Of a stretch of DNA of 64,000 bases, positions 8,807 through 17,307 are shown piece after piece (the first letter of the stretch is position 1; each line of letters opens with the position of its first letter). Made by a program: the position numbers and the translations under genes. Source of the DNA: Hyphomonadaceae bacterium BL14 (GTDB lineage Bacteria > Pseudomonadota > Alphaproteobacteria > Caulobacterales > Maricaulaceae); the NCBI GenBank assembly GCA_027627705.1, contig CP091242.1, positions 2,158,677 to 2,222,676 on the forward strand, read 5' to 3'. Under the pieces are notes generated by a model. That model ran no database searches and was not told the DNA's origin. It saw only the letters and a program-made list of their open reading frames with translations.

Positions 8807-8835
8807 TTGACAAACCGGCGCGCGGACGCCAAATC
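8807..8835 (+). promoter_or_regulatory. Housekeeping promoter of fdxA
   Basis: TTGACAA (8807-8813), a 14-base spacer and GCCAAATC (8828-8835) match the Caulobacter sigma-73 consensus TTGACGS-N10-14-GCTANAWC at seven of eight bases in the -10 element. Transcription would start about 45 bases before the fdxA ATG. Confidence 0.55.
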
Positions 8836-8885
8836 CGGCTCACACCTGTCTCCGGTTTGATCATCAAAGGTATAGCGCTTCCTCG

Positions 8886-9227
8886 ATGACCTACATCGTC
8901 ACTGACGCCTGCATCCGTTGCAAATTCACCGACTGTGTCGAGGTCTGCCCCGTAGACTGTTTCTACGAGGGCGAGAACATGCTCGTCATCCATCCCGACG
9001 AATGCATTGACTGTGGCGTCTGCGAACCCGAATGCCCGGTGGAGGCCATCAAGCCGGACACTGAAGATGACTCGGACGGCAAGTGGCTGGCGATCAATTC
9101 CAAATATGCGGCTGCCTGGCCGAACATAACTGTCAAGAAAGATGCGCCTGCTGACGCAGCGGATTTTGAAACAGTGACGGGAAAGTTGGAGAAATATTTC
9201 TCCGAGAAACCCGGGTCCGGAGAATAG
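8886..9227 (+). CDS. fdxA: Seven-iron ferredoxin FdxA
   Basis: A 113-residue cytoplasmic electron carrier holding a [3Fe-4S] and a [4Fe-4S] cluster. Cysteines lie at 9, 12, 17, 21 and 25, and at 40, 43, 46 and 50 ([12 protein letters not shown]), the pattern of the Azotobacter-type 7Fe ferredoxins. The C-terminal extension after residue 55 ([16 protein letters not shown]) is also characteristic. In alphaproteobacteria fdxA often lies next to carD, as here. It has its own candidate promoter, so expression independent of the helicase operon is likely. Confidence 0.95.
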   Translation: MTYIVTDACIRCKFTDCVEVCPVDCFYEGENMLVIHPDECIDCGVCEPECPVEAIKPDTEDDSDGKWLAINSKYAAAWPNITVKKDAPADAADFETVTGKLEKYFSEKPGSGE

Positions 9228-9573
9228 CTGCGCTGCGGCCCCGGTTAAGCTTTGGTTAACTCATGTCCGTATGCGGTACGTCTTCGCGCGCGCAGCACGT
9301 TGAGTTTTGGCCATTTTTGTGTTATCTCTCTGACATATCGGATAGCGCGCCTGCTGGCGGCCTGAGGATTTCTGTCTTGAACTGATCGGTTTTTGAGAAA
9401 CGCCCCCGTCGGACCTGTCGCCGGTCCGCACGTGGACTTTCTTTATGTTCAGTTCAACCTGGCCGGGCCCGCAAGCCCGCTCGCCAGATAGCGCGTGTGA
9501 AGTCGGGACTGTCACCATGGCTGGCGCAGCCCGCAACCCGGGACGCCAGCCCAAAAAGGACACGGGAGCCTCC
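9228..9573. other. Gene-free 346-base leader between fdxA and carD
   Basis: This stretch holds a perfect CtrA-type site (9245-9260), T-rich sequence around 9300-9410 and a 6-bp hairpin CGGACC-N7-GGTCCG at 9410-9428. An in-frame ATG at 9445 would lengthen CarD by 43 residues unlike the family. It is best read as the carD promoter and a long untranslated leader. Confidence 0.5.
9245..9260. promoter_or_regulatory. CtrA-type binding site
   Basis: TTAA-GCTTTGG-TTAAC is an exact match to the full CtrA recognition site TTAA-N7-TTAAC of Caulobacter and relatives. It lies 18 bases after the fdxA stop and 314 bases before the carD ATG. It is the only full match I found in the window. Confidence 0.65.
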
Positions 9574-10092
9574 ATGACAAAGAAAACCGCCAACGATAAC
9601 AAGTCCTTCAAAAAGGGCGATTATATCGTCTATCCCGCCCACGGGGTGGGCCGGGTCACCGGCGTCGAGAAGGAAACCGTCGCCGGGTATGATATCGAGG
9701 TCTATGTGGTCTCGTTCGAGCAGGACAAGATGACCCTGCGCGTCCCCACCGCGAAAGCGACAACATCGGGCATGCGGCCGCTGGCCAGCGAACAGGTGCT
9801 GAAAGACGCGATCGGCACGCTGAAAGGCAAGCCGCGCATCAAGCGCACCATGTGGAGCCGCCGCGCCCAGGAATACGAAGCCAAGATCAATTCGGGCGAT
9901 CTCATTTCCATCGCCGAAGTGGTGCGCGATCTGCACCGTCAGGAAGACCAGCCCGAGCCGTCCTATTCAGAGCGCCAGCTCTATGAATCCGCCCTCGACC
10001 GTATGGTGCGCGAAGTTGCCGCCGTGGAAAAGGTTGACCGCGACAAGGCGCTGGAACTGCTGACCGAGACCCTGACCAGGAAAGCCGCCTGA
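9574..10092 (+). CDS. carD: CarD/CdnL family transcription regulator
   Basis: A 172-residue protein that binds the RNA polymerase beta subunit and stabilises open complexes, notably at rRNA promoters. The N-terminal Tudor-like RNA-polymerase-interacting domain begins FKKGDYIVYPAHGVGRV (about residues 12-28) and runs to about 70; the helical DNA-contacting domain follows, with the conserved WSRR. The ATG at 9574 has GGGAG upstream and gives a family-normal N-terminus. A bidirectional terminator follows. The CtrA site upstream suggests cell-cycle control. Confidence 0.94.
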   Translation: MTKKTANDNKSFKKGDYIVYPAHGVGRVTGVEKETVAGYDIEVYVVSFEQDKMTLRVPTAKATTSGMRPLASEQVLKDAIGTLKGKPRIKRTMWSRRAQEYEAKINSGDLISIAEVVRDLHRQEDQPEPSYSERQLYESALDRMVREVAAVEKVDRDKALELLTETLTRKAA

Positions 10093-10117
10093 GCCTCAGC
10101 TGGCTTGGAGCGCAGAC

Positions 10118-10150
10118 AAAAACGCCCCGCTGATGACAGCGGGGCGTTTT
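10118..10150. terminator. Bidirectional terminator between carD and hemF
   Basis: The hairpin AACGCCCCGCT-N7-AGCGGGGCGTT is flanked by A and T runs on both sides and lies between two convergent genes. Confidence 0.88.
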
Positions 10151-10173
10151 CTGTTCGGGCCGGGACGGGCCAT

Positions 10174-11064
10174 CTAGGGCCAGATCGCCTCGGGCGGCAT
10201 GGATGAGAGAATGCTCTCGATATTGCCGCCGGTCTCCAGACCGAATTTCGTGCCGCGGTCATAGAGCAGGTTGAACTCGGCATAGCGTCCGCGCCGGATC
10301 AGCTGTTCGCGCCGGTCCGCCTGCGTCCAGGGCGTGCCCATGCGGGTGCGCACGATGGCCGGATACGCCTCGAGAAAGGCCTTGCCCACGTCCTGGGTGA
10401 AGATGAAGTCGGCCTCGTGATCACCGGTATCAAGATGGTCGTAGAAAATCCCGCCCGTGCCGCGCGGCTCGGCGCGGTGCTTGAGCCAGAAATACTCCTC
10501 GCACCAGGCCTTGTAGCGGGGATGGTATTCCGGGTTGGCCCGGTCGCAGGCCGCCTTGGCCGCCGCGTGGAACAGCACCGTGTCCTCGAAATCGTCGCGG
10601 CGCTGATAGTCCTGGGTCGGGTTAAGATCCATGCCGCCGCCAAACCAGCTCAGCTGGGTGGAGATGAAGCGGGTATTCATGTGCACGGCGGGCACATGGG
10701 GATTGCGCATATGCGCAATCAGCGAAATACCCGTGGCGGCGAAGCGCGGATCCTCCGCGGCACCGCGCACCTGACCGGCAAATTGCGGCGAGAACTGCCC
10801 GTAGACGGTGGACACGTGCACGCCGACTTTTTCAAACAGGCGCCCGCGCATCAGGCCCATCACGCCGCCGCCCAGGTCCTGGGACCCGTCGCCGCGCTGC
10901 CAGGGCGTCAGATCGAAGCGGCCCGGCTCGCCCGGATAGAGCGCCGGATCGGCCGCGTCTTCCAGCGCCTCGAACGCGGCACAGATCTGGTCGCGCAGGG
11001 ATTCAAACCAGGCGCGCGCGGCCACGGCGCGCGGTTGGCGGGCAAGCTCGGCAGGTTCAGTCAT
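10174..11064 (-). CDS. hemF: Oxygen-dependent coproporphyrinogen III oxidase
   Basis: A 296-residue enzyme that decarboxylates coproporphyrinogen III to protoporphyrinogen IX with O2 in haem synthesis. Family motifs are visible: [13 protein letters not shown] near residue 80, the stretch around [16 protein letters not shown], and [11 protein letters not shown] in the second half. The start is the ATG at 11064, with GGGGAG seven bases upstream; in-frame ATGs at 11070 and 11079 are less well placed. It converges on carD across a shared terminator. Confidence 0.95.
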   Translation of the reverse strand: MTEPAELARQPRAVAARAWFESLRDQICAAFEALEDAADPALYPGEPGRFDLTPWQRGDGSQDLGGGVMGLMRGRLFEKVGVHVSTVYGQFSPQFAGQVRGAAEDPRFAATGISLIAHMRNPHVPAVHMNTRFISTQLSWFGGGMDLNPTQDYQRRDDFEDTVLFHAAAKAACDRANPEYHPRYKAWCEEYFWLKHRAEPRGTGGIFYDHLDTGDHEADFIFTQDVGKAFLEAYPAIVRTRMGTPWTQADRREQLIRRGRYAEFNLLYDRGTKFGLETGGNIESILSSMPPEAIWP

Positions 11065-11231
11065 CAGCATTCTCCCCATGTGTCATCCGGGTCATGGCCC
11101 AAACGGCCCATGCCTTGCAAGTGCTTGTGGCGAGGCAGGGTGGCGCATGCGGCAGTGCGCGGCTAGTTTGCCCGCCCGTCCCGTCGGCCGTCCCGCCCTG
11201 ATTTCAGCCCCCATCCTGGTTTGCACCCGCC

Positions 11232-12665
11232 ATGACCGATCCCGTCGCCCGCCTCCAGGCCGCCATTCAGGCCGAGAACCTTCTGGAAATGTCACGCGCC
11301 GCCCGCGCCACGCTGGCTGCGGAGGTACAGCTGGGCGCAGACTGGGCGAGTGTGGCCGGGGCCTTGCTGCAGGCCGGGGATGATTTTGCAGCGCTTCAAG
11401 CGGCGGGGCGCGTGGCCGAAGCCTCGCCCGATCATCTGGAATCCTGGCTGTGGGTGGCGGCGGTCTATACGGCGATGGGCGATCACGCCAATGCGCTGAG
11501 AGTCTTCGAAACCCAGATCCGGCGCTTTCCCGAAGATGTGGTCCTGCGCCGGCGCGCCGGGCGCGCCCTGCTGGAGCTGGGCCGCGCCAAAGAGGCCGAA
11601 GCCCATTTCCGCGAAGCGGTGGCGCTGAGCGGTGGCGATGCGATTTCCTATGAGGGCCTGGCGCAGGCGCGCACCTTCACCCCCGGTGATGACGTGCTGG
11701 CACACATGGAGCAGACCCGGATCAACTTGCCCGAAACCGCTCTGGCCGAGCAGCGCGGCGTGCTCGCCTACGCTATCGCCAAGGCCTACGAGGATGTGGG
11801 CGAGTACGACATCTCCGCCCGCCGGGTGACCGAGGGGGCAGCATTCTACCGTGAGACGGCCCCGTTCGATATCGACCGGCATGAGCAGGCCATTGACCAT
11901 CTGCTGAGCGTCTATGACCCCCGCTTCGCCCGGAGCCAGAATGATGCCGGCTTGCTGGATGCGCGGCCGGTCTTCATCGTTGCCCCGCCCGCCGCCGGTG
12001 CCAGCTGGCTGGCCCGGGCGCTGGCCGCAGGCGACAGGGTTGCGCGCCTGGAGCGCTATAATAGCCTGTTCTGGATGGCCGCCTCGCCACTGGGGGACCA
12101 GCGGCCGGAAGACATCGAGCACGCGCTGAGTGAAGCGGGCGACCGGTCGGTGCTGGCCGAGGTGGGCCGCGCCTATCTGCGCTATGCCGAAGAGCGTACC
12201 GGCAAGGTGGACCGCATCATTGATCCGTCCAGCCTCAACGAAATGTCGGTGGGTGCAGCCGGGCTGGCCCTGCCGGCGGCGCGCTTCATCATCGTGACCC
12301 GTGAGCCCAAAGACCTGGCCTGGGCGATCTTCAAGCGGCGCTTCCGCAAGGGCCGTTACTGGTCCTATCATCTGGATGATATCGCCCGGGTGACCACCCG
12401 GACCAACCAGCTGTGCGAGCGCTGGAGCACCCTGTTCGGCGACCGGGTGATGACCGTGTCCTATGAGGCGCTGGCCGCCGATCCGGGCGCTGAGGTCTCG
12501 AAGCTCGCGACATTCGCGGGCGTCGACGCAGAGGCCGCCGCCTCTGAAGCCTGGCTGCGCGCCGATCTGTTCAAGGCCGATCCTGTCGGGGTGCACGAAC
12601 GCGCCGCCTCGCGGCTTCCCGCCCTGATCGCAGCGCTGGAGCGCGCAGGTTTCAAAGAGAATTAA
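11232..12665 (+). CDS. TPR protein with degenerate sulfotransferase domain
   Basis: A 477-residue cytoplasmic protein. Residues 1-150 hold tetratricopeptide-like helix pairs; residues 245-475 have the fold pattern of Sulfotransferase_3. The phosphosulfate loop, normally PRSGTT, reads APPAAGASW (around residue 251), and the RxxxxxxxS motif that binds the 3'-phosphate of PAPS reads REPKDLAWAIF, with Ala in place of Ser. The later WSYHLDDI, RVMTVSYEAL and ADPGAEVSKL segments match the family. It may be a PAPS-independent or inactive paralogue. Its 3' end overlaps the convergent GNAT gene by 14 bases. Confidence 0.75.
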   Translation: MTDPVARLQAAIQAENLLEMSRAARATLAAEVQLGADWASVAGALLQAGDDFAALQAAGRVAEASPDHLESWLWVAAVYTAMGDHANALRVFETQIRRFPEDVVLRRRAGRALLELGRAKEAEAHFREAVALSGGDAISYEGLAQARTFTPGDDVLAHMEQTRINLPETALAEQRGVLAYAIAKAYEDVGEYDISARRVTEGAAFYRETAPFDIDRHEQAIDHLLSVYDPRFARSQNDAGLLDARPVFIVAPPAAGASWLARALAAGDRVARLERYNSLFWMAASPLGDQRPEDIEHALSEAGDRSVLAEVGRAYLRYAEERTGKVDRIIDPSSLNEMSVGAAGLALPAARFIIVTREPKDLAWAIFKRRFRKGRYWSYHLDDIARVTTRTNQLCERWSTLFGDRVMTVSYEALAADPGAEVSKLATFAGVDAEAAASEAWLRADLFKADPVGVHERAASRLPALIAALERAGFKEN

Positions 12666-13233
12666 GGCGGGCGTCGAGGGCCTGCCTCACGCCCGGCCAT
12701 TCTGCGCGCAGGATGGAAAACATCACCGTGTCACGCCGCTGTCCGGTCCAGGTGGCGTAATGACTGCGCAGCACGCCCTCGCGCACCGCGCCCAGCCGGG
12801 CAATGGCGTTCTGGCTGCGCAAGTTCAGGTGATGGGTCTTGAGCTCCACCCGCTGCGCCCCGCAATCGAAGGCGTGAGCCAGCAAAAGCCGCTTGCAGGC
12901 CGGGTTCACCGCGCCGCCCCGGACGCCGGCCCCGTACCATGTCCAGCCGATCTCCGCCCGGGCATGGCTGGCGCTGATTTCCAGAAAGGCGGTATGGCCC
13001 ACACAGCTGCCGGACGCCGCGTCGATCACCGCATGGCTGATTTGGCCGGGCCCGGCGCTGGCGCTGAGCATCTTGTCAAACCAAGCGTCAAAATGCGCGC
13101 CGTCGCCACGCTGGGTCATGAAGGCCCAGATATCGGGATCATCGGCCGGGGCGCGCAGCGCCTCCCGGTGCCCCTCGATCAGGGGTTCAAGGCACACATG
13201 GGCGTCTTCCAGGATCGCCGTCACCAGCTGCAT
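12652..13233 (-). CDS. GNAT N-acetyltransferase, RimJ/RimL-like
   Basis: A 193-residue acetyl-CoA-dependent acetyltransferase. The order of segments (N-terminal LEPLIEGHREAL, central IGWTWYGAGVRGGAVNPACKRLLLAHAFD, then RVELKTHHLNLRSQNAIARLGAVREG) is that of the Acetyltransf_3 group that includes RimJ, RimL and antibiotic-modifying enzymes. The acetyl-CoA loop normally reads RGxG/A; here RGGAVN. It starts seven bases after the TauE-like gene, so the two form one transcript. The substrate is unknown. Confidence 0.82.
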   Translation of the reverse strand: MQLVTAILEDAHVCLEPLIEGHREALRAPADDPDIWAFMTQRGDGAHFDAWFDKMLSASAGPGQISHAVIDAASGSCVGHTAFLEISASHARAEIGWTWYGAGVRGGAVNPACKRLLLAHAFDCGAQRVELKTHHLNLRSQNAIARLGAVREGVLRSHYATWTGQRRDTVMFSILRAEWPGVRQALDARLNSL

Positions 13234-13240
13234 ACGCCCC

Positions 13241-13972
13241 TCACACCATCTCCGCTGCGCCCATGACCAGATAAACCAGGCCGATGCCCGTGACCACGCG
13301 CTTCGTCCACCGGCGGAACACCGCCTCGCTCATGCGCGCCAGCACCCGCGCGCCCAGCGTCGTGCCCGCGATGGAGAACGGCACAGCCAGCGCAATGAGC
13401 CAGAGCAATCCGGCATCACTGACCGCCAGCGCCGGGCCCGTGTAATAGGCGATCTTGACGCCATGGGCGGCCACCTGGCTGGCGGCCTTGGTGGCGACAA
13501 TGGCGCGCCGGTCAATGCCGGTATTCTGGAAAAACACGTCCAGCAAGGGCCCCGAAACCCCGGCGATCACATTCAGCCCGGTGACCAGAAATCCTGCCGC
13601 CACGCCATGGACGGGCCGCGCCGCATCCAGCGACCAGCGCCCGGCCGGCAGCCAGACCAGCATCGGTACGCAGCCCAGAGCGATCAGCAGCCAGGCCCGG
13701 TCCAGCGTGAGCTGCACCGCCAGCAATCCCAGCCCCGCCAGCGCCGATCCGATGAGGTAGAACCCCAGCGCCTTCCACAGGATGAAGCGGCGCAGCAGCA
13801 CGGCGCGCCAGCCATTGGACACGCTCTGCACCACGCCATGGGTCACCATGGCCGCAGGCACCGGCAGGACCAGCGCCAGCACCCCCATCAGCACCAGCCC
13901 GCCGGCCATGCCGAGCATGGCCGACACGATGGCGCTGAGAAAAACTGTGATCAGGATGACAAGCGTGGTCAT
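13241..13972 (-). CDS. TauE/SafE family anion exporter
   Basis: A 243-residue polytopic inner-membrane protein with about seven to eight hydrophobic segments. The glycine-rich GMAGGLVLMGVLAL in the first repeat and GVSGPLLDVFFQ in the second are the paired motifs of the TauE/SafE (DUF81) family, which exports sulfite, sulfoacetate or related anions. The open frame continues upstream to 15223 antisense to the acyl-CoA dehydrogenase, but the ATG at 13972 begins a normal first membrane helix. It is followed by the GNAT gene. Confidence 0.86.
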   Translation of the reverse strand: MTTLVILITVFLSAIVSAMLGMAGGLVLMGVLALVLPVPAAMVTHGVVQSVSNGWRAVLLRRFILWKALGFYLIGSALAGLGLLAVQLTLDRAWLLIALGCVPMLVWLPAGRWSLDAARPVHGVAAGFLVTGLNVIAGVSGPLLDVFFQNTGIDRRAIVATKAASQVAAHGVKIAYYTGPALAVSDAGLLWLIALAVPFSIAGTTLGARVLARMSEAVFRRWTKRVVTGIGLVYLVMGAAEMV

Positions 13973-14056
13973 GTCGCGGGTGGAATTCTGCGCCAGATGG
14001 TTATGATTGGCCCCAGATACAGACCGCCGGGATGACCGGCGCGGGAGGAGCATAAG

Positions 14057-15274
14057 ATGAACTTTGAATATTCCGACGTGTGCAAGGACTACCTCAAGCG
14101 CCTGCGCGCCTTCATGGACAGCCACGTCTACCCCAATGAGCACACCTATCACGAACAGCTCAAAGGCTTTGGCGAGAACCGCTGGCAGGTGCTGCCGATC
14201 ATCGAAGAGCTGAAAGCCAAGGCCAAAGAGGCCGGACTTTGGAATCTCTTCCTGCCCGATTCCGATCAGGGCGCGGGCCTGTCCAATGCCGACTACGCCC
14301 CGCTGGCCGAGGAAATGGGCCGGGTGCCCTGGTCCTCGGAGGTGTTCAACTGCGCCGCGCCGGACACCGGCAATATGGAAGTTCTGGTGCGCTACGGCAC
14401 GAAAGCCCAGCAGGACCAGTGGCTGACGCCGCTGCTGAAGGGCGAGATCCGCTCGGCCTTCCTGATGACCGAACCGGCGGTGGCGTCTTCGGATGCGACC
14501 AATATCGAATGCTCGATCCGGCGTGATGGCGATGACTATGTGATCAACGGCGTGAAATGGTGGAGCTCGGGCGCCGGCGATCCGCGCTGCAAGGTCTTTA
14601 TCCTGATGGGCAAGACCGATCCGGACGCCGAGACTTACCGCCAGCAATCCATGATCCTGGTGCCCGCCGACGCGCCGGGCGTAACCATCCTGCGCCACCT
14701 GCCGGTGTTCGGCTATGACGACGCGCCCCACGGCCATATGGAAGTGAAGCTGGAGAATGTGCGCGTGCCGGCCAGCAACATGCTGCTGGGCGAAGGCCGG
14801 GGCTTTGAAATTGCGCAAGGCCGGCTCGGGCCGGGGCGCATCCACCACTGCATGCGCACGATCGGCGCGGCGGAGCGGGCGCTGGAGCTGATGGTGCGCC
14901 GCGCCATGAGCCGGGAAGCCTTCGGCAAGCGCGTGATCCAGCATTCCATCTGGGAGCACCGCATCGCCAAGGCCCGCATCGATATCGAATGCACGCGCCT
15001 GCTGACCCTGAAAGCTGCCTGGATGATGGACACGGTGGGCAACAAGGCGGCCCGCGGCGAGATCGCCATGATCAAGGTCGCCGCCCCGCGCGTCGCCCTG
15101 CAGGTCATTGACGACGCCATCCAGGTCCATGGCGGCGGCGGGGTCAGCGATGACTTCCCGCTGGCGGCGGCCTATGCCGGCATCCGCACCCTGCGCATCG
15201 CCGACGGCCCGGACGAGGTGCACGAGCGCACCATCGCCCGGCTGGAAGCCAAGCGCTGGCTCAACGAGGCCTGA
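14057..15274 (+). CDS. Acyl-CoA dehydrogenase, ACAD10/11-like
   Basis: A 405-residue FAD enzyme that desaturates an acyl-CoA at the alpha-beta bond. Family blocks are visible: [20 protein letters not shown] in the FAD/substrate region, [22 protein letters not shown], and the C-terminal [13 protein letters not shown] and [14 protein letters not shown], which mark the ACAD10/11 branch rather than short- or medium-chain enzymes. GGGAGGAG lies eight bases before the ATG. It stands alone, divergent from the TauE-like gene and followed by a strong hairpin. Chain length and pathway are not readable. Confidence 0.9.
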   Translation: MNFEYSDVCKDYLKRLRAFMDSHVYPNEHTYHEQLKGFGENRWQVLPIIEELKAKAKEAGLWNLFLPDSDQGAGLSNADYAPLAEEMGRVPWSSEVFNCAAPDTGNMEVLVRYGTKAQQDQWLTPLLKGEIRSAFLMTEPAVASSDATNIECSIRRDGDDYVINGVKWWSSGAGDPRCKVFILMGKTDPDAETYRQQSMILVPADAPGVTILRHLPVFGYDDAPHGHMEVKLENVRVPASNMLLGEGRGFEIAQGRLGPGRIHHCMRTIGAAERALELMVRRAMSREAFGKRVIQHSIWEHRIAKARIDIECTRLLTLKAAWMMDTVGNKAARGEIAMIKVAAPRVALQVIDDAIQVHGGGGVSDDFPLAAAYAGIRTLRIADGPDEVHERTIARLEAKRWLNEA

Positions 15275-15292
15275 TCGCGGCCACTGAACAGT

Positions 15293-15327
15293 GCGCGCCG
15301 TCCCGCCGGATCAGCGGGGCGGCGCGT
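15293..15327 (+). terminator. Long hairpin after the acyl-CoA dehydrogenase
   Basis: A 14-bp stem with two wobble pairs and a 7-base loop starts 19 bases after the stop. It lacks a real T run. The rest of 15328-15493 shows nothing clear. Confidence 0.55.
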
Positions 15328-15493
15328 GTTCGGGCCTGTGGGTAATTTACGTTTCGGTCACACTTTGATGGTGTGGCAACAAGGCAGCCTTGCAGCTGAA
15401 CATGCCGGAGCCAGTCCGTCCTTGTGCGGGCATTGTGTGTCTTTCAGCGCTCGCGGGCTGCCTCACCTTTGACAGGTTCGAGCGCCTCGCGCC

Positions 15494-15652
15494 CTAGCCG
15501 CCGGCCAGAGCGGCGCTCACCTCGGCTTCGATATTCGCCCACATGCCGCCATTGCCCACGCCCAGCGCGGATATGCCGACAATGACCGCCAGAGCAATCA
15601 GGCCGGCGATCAGGGCGTATTCAATGGCGGTGGTGCCAGCGCAGTCGCTCAG
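15494..15652 (-). CDS. Orphan Flp/Fap-type pilin, CTG start or decayed
   Basis: The frame encodes [20 protein letters not shown] and then a short C-terminal stretch: the prepilin cleavage site Gly|Thr, Glu at +5, Tyr at +6 and the hydrophobic helix of Flp pilins, which build Tad adhesion pili. Mature length would be 46 residues. No ATG, GTG or TTG precedes it in frame for more than 40 codons; the only candidate is a CTG at 15652-15650, which overlaps the Nudix stop as CTGA and has GAAGG four bases upstream. That gives a leader of only six residues, without the usual basic N-terminus. No tad genes are in the window. It may be a relic. Confidence 0.55.
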   Translation of the reverse strand: MSDCAGTTAIEYALIAGLIALAVIVGISALGVGNGGMWANIEAEVSAALAGG

Positions 15653-16089
15653 GACGCCTTCACGCCCTCCAGCCGGTCGCGCAGCTCGGCGGCCAGCGGC
15701 CGGTCCGCGGGCAAGAGCGGATAATCGCTCAGCCGCTCCGGGCGCACCCAGGCGATCTCCTGGCCTTCCTTCGGGTCGACGAACCCGTCCCAGCGCCGGC
15801 ACACAAACAGCGGCATCACAAGCCAGCGCTGCCCGCCCTCGACCGGGCAGGATGCGAAAGCGAAGGGTTGCAGGCACTGTTCGCATGGCTCAACTCCCAG
15901 CTCTTCGCGCAGCTCGCGCACGACGGCCTGTTCGGGACTCTCTCCCGGCTCCAGCTTGCCGCCTGGAAACTCCCAGGACCCGGCGAACGCCTTGCCTTGC
16001 GGCCGGCGCGCGATCAGCACGCGCCCGCCTGAATCCACCAGCGCACAGGCTGCGACCAGCAGGATGGACGCCGGACTTGTGACCATCAT
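15649..16089 (-). CDS. mutT: Nudix hydrolase, MutT-like 8-oxo-dGTP pyrophosphatase
   Basis: A 146-residue enzyme that sanitises oxidised nucleotides. The complete Nudix box is present from the GGK of [11 protein letters not shown] (near residue 42) through REL.EELGV (Gx5Ex7REUXEEXGU). A preceding [16 protein letters not shown] and a C-terminal [19 protein letters not shown] fit the MutT/(d)CTP pyrophosphatase group. Two ATGs are adjacent at 16089 and 16086; GAGG spacing slightly favours the second. Its stop overlaps the candidate pilin start. It lies downstream of the ppiC-like gene on the same strand. Confidence 0.88.
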   Translation of the reverse strand: MMVTSPASILLVAACALVDSGGRVLIARRPQGKAFAGSWEFPGGKLEPGESPEQAVVRELREELGVEPCEQCLQPFAFASCPVEGGQRWLVMPLFVCRRWDGFVDPKEGQEIAWVRPERLSDYPLLPADRPLAAELRDRLEGVKAS

Positions 16090-16137
16090 GACCTCGTTGG
16101 CGTTAAGGGCGGGTATGCCGGGACGGTTAGCGCGAGC

Positions 16138-17160
16138 CTAACGCCGGCCGGGGGCCGGATCGTTCCCGGTGCCGTCATCCGCTTCAGCGGCACCGTCATC
16201 CCCCTCTGCCCCGTCGGCCTGCTCGGGCACGGGGCGGCGCAGCTCGGCGGGCGCGCGCGCTGCAGTGATGGTGACGGGATAGCGCTGACGTATGGTTTCG
16301 AGCAGCGAGTCGATGCGCTGCATGGTCAGGAAGCGCACGATGCTGGGCCGCATCGTATCGAGCGACGGGCGCGGCTGGGCGCGCCGGTCGATCACGGTGA
16401 GCACATGCCAGCCCGCTTCGGTCTGGAATGGCGCACTGATCTCGCCGCGCGGGGTGGCGAACGCCACACGGGCAAATTCGGGCAGGATGCCGGCAGCGGT
16501 GAAATAGCCGATATCGCCGCCTTCGAGACGCGTGGCAGGGTCCAGGCTGACCTGGCGGGCCAGGGCCGCGAAATCGGCACCGTCCTCCAGCTGGCGCAGC
16601 ACTTCGCGTGCCTCATCGCGTGAGGCCACCAGGATATGGCGCGCACGCACCTCGTCCTGGGGCGGGACCAGACGGCTCTGCTCCTCATAAACCCGGCGCA
16701 CGGCGTCATCCGACACAGCGTCGGCGACCTCGGTCTCCATCAGCACATTGCCCAGAATGCGCTCTTCGGCATCGGCCAGGCGCTCGCGCGCCTGCGGGGT
16801 TTCATGCAGGCGCAGGCGCACCGCCTCCAGCGCCAGCAGGCGCTGATCGATCAGCGCCTCCAGCGCCTCGCGGAACACCGGATTGCCCGGCTCCAGCGCA
16901 TCGGGATCATCGCTGAGATCGCGCGCGCGCGCCTCGCGGCGCACATCCTCCACCGTGATCACGGCATTGCCCACACGGGCCGCAGGCGTTCCGGCACCGG
17001 AGCGGTCTTCCATGAAGCGCAGATGGTCTGCACCGGAGCGGCCGGCCGTGGCGGTTTCACCCTCGTCAGACCCGCTGCAGGCGGCCAGACAGGCCCCCGC
17101 CAGGGCGGCCATGGACAGGGCATACAGCAGGCTGAGCGGGCGGGCTTGATTGACAGTCAA
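16138..17160 (-). CDS. PpiC-type peptidylprolyl isomerase lipoprotein
   Basis: A 340-residue periplasmic foldase. The start is a TTG at 17160: a perfect AAGGAGG lies six bases upstream (17173-17167) and no ATG fits. The signal peptide ends in the lipobox LAAC (residues 25-28), so Cys28 should be lipidated. A SurA/PrsA-like N-terminal helical region (residues 60-160) precedes a parvulin domain (about 165-260) with VRARHILV, DFAALARQVS, GGDIGYFT and EAGWHVLTVIDR. The C-terminal 40 residues are acidic and disordered. It is divergent from secA, so both genes of this gap serve protein export. Confidence 0.88.
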   Translation of the reverse strand: MTVNQARPLSLLYALSMAALAGACLAACSGSDEGETATAGRSGADHLRFMEDRSGAGTPAARVGNAVITVEDVRREARARDLSDDPDALEPGNPVFREALEALIDQRLLALEAVRLRLHETPQARERLADAEERILGNVLMETEVADAVSDDAVRRVYEEQSRLVPPQDEVRARHILVASRDEAREVLRQLEDGADFAALARQVSLDPATRLEGGDIGYFTAAGILPEFARVAFATPRGEISAPFQTEAGWHVLTVIDRRAQPRPSLDTMRPSIVRFLTMQRIDSLLETIRQRYPVTITAARAPAELRRPVPEQADGAEGDDGAAEADDGTGNDPAPGRR

Positions 17161-17307
17161 ACGGGGCCTCCTTAAGTCACCGTGCACCTGGGTCAGTCCG
17201 CACCGCCCTGCCGCTGGCGCGCTTTCGGGCGCTGCGGCGAGGCGGGTCGGGTCAGACAGACCCTCAGACAGACCCGTTGTCCGCGCCCGCGCAAAGGCTG
17301 ATACGTC

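Noticed and set aside
11292..12596. 434-residue minus-strand open frame
   Set aside because: Antisense to the TPR/sulfotransferase-like gene; no domain.
13973..15223. Upstream extension of the TauE-like frame, antisense to the acyl-CoA dehydrogenase (660-residue frame in all)
   Set aside because: It is an antisense shadow of a well-recognised gene caused by high GC; the real TauE start is the ATG at 13972.
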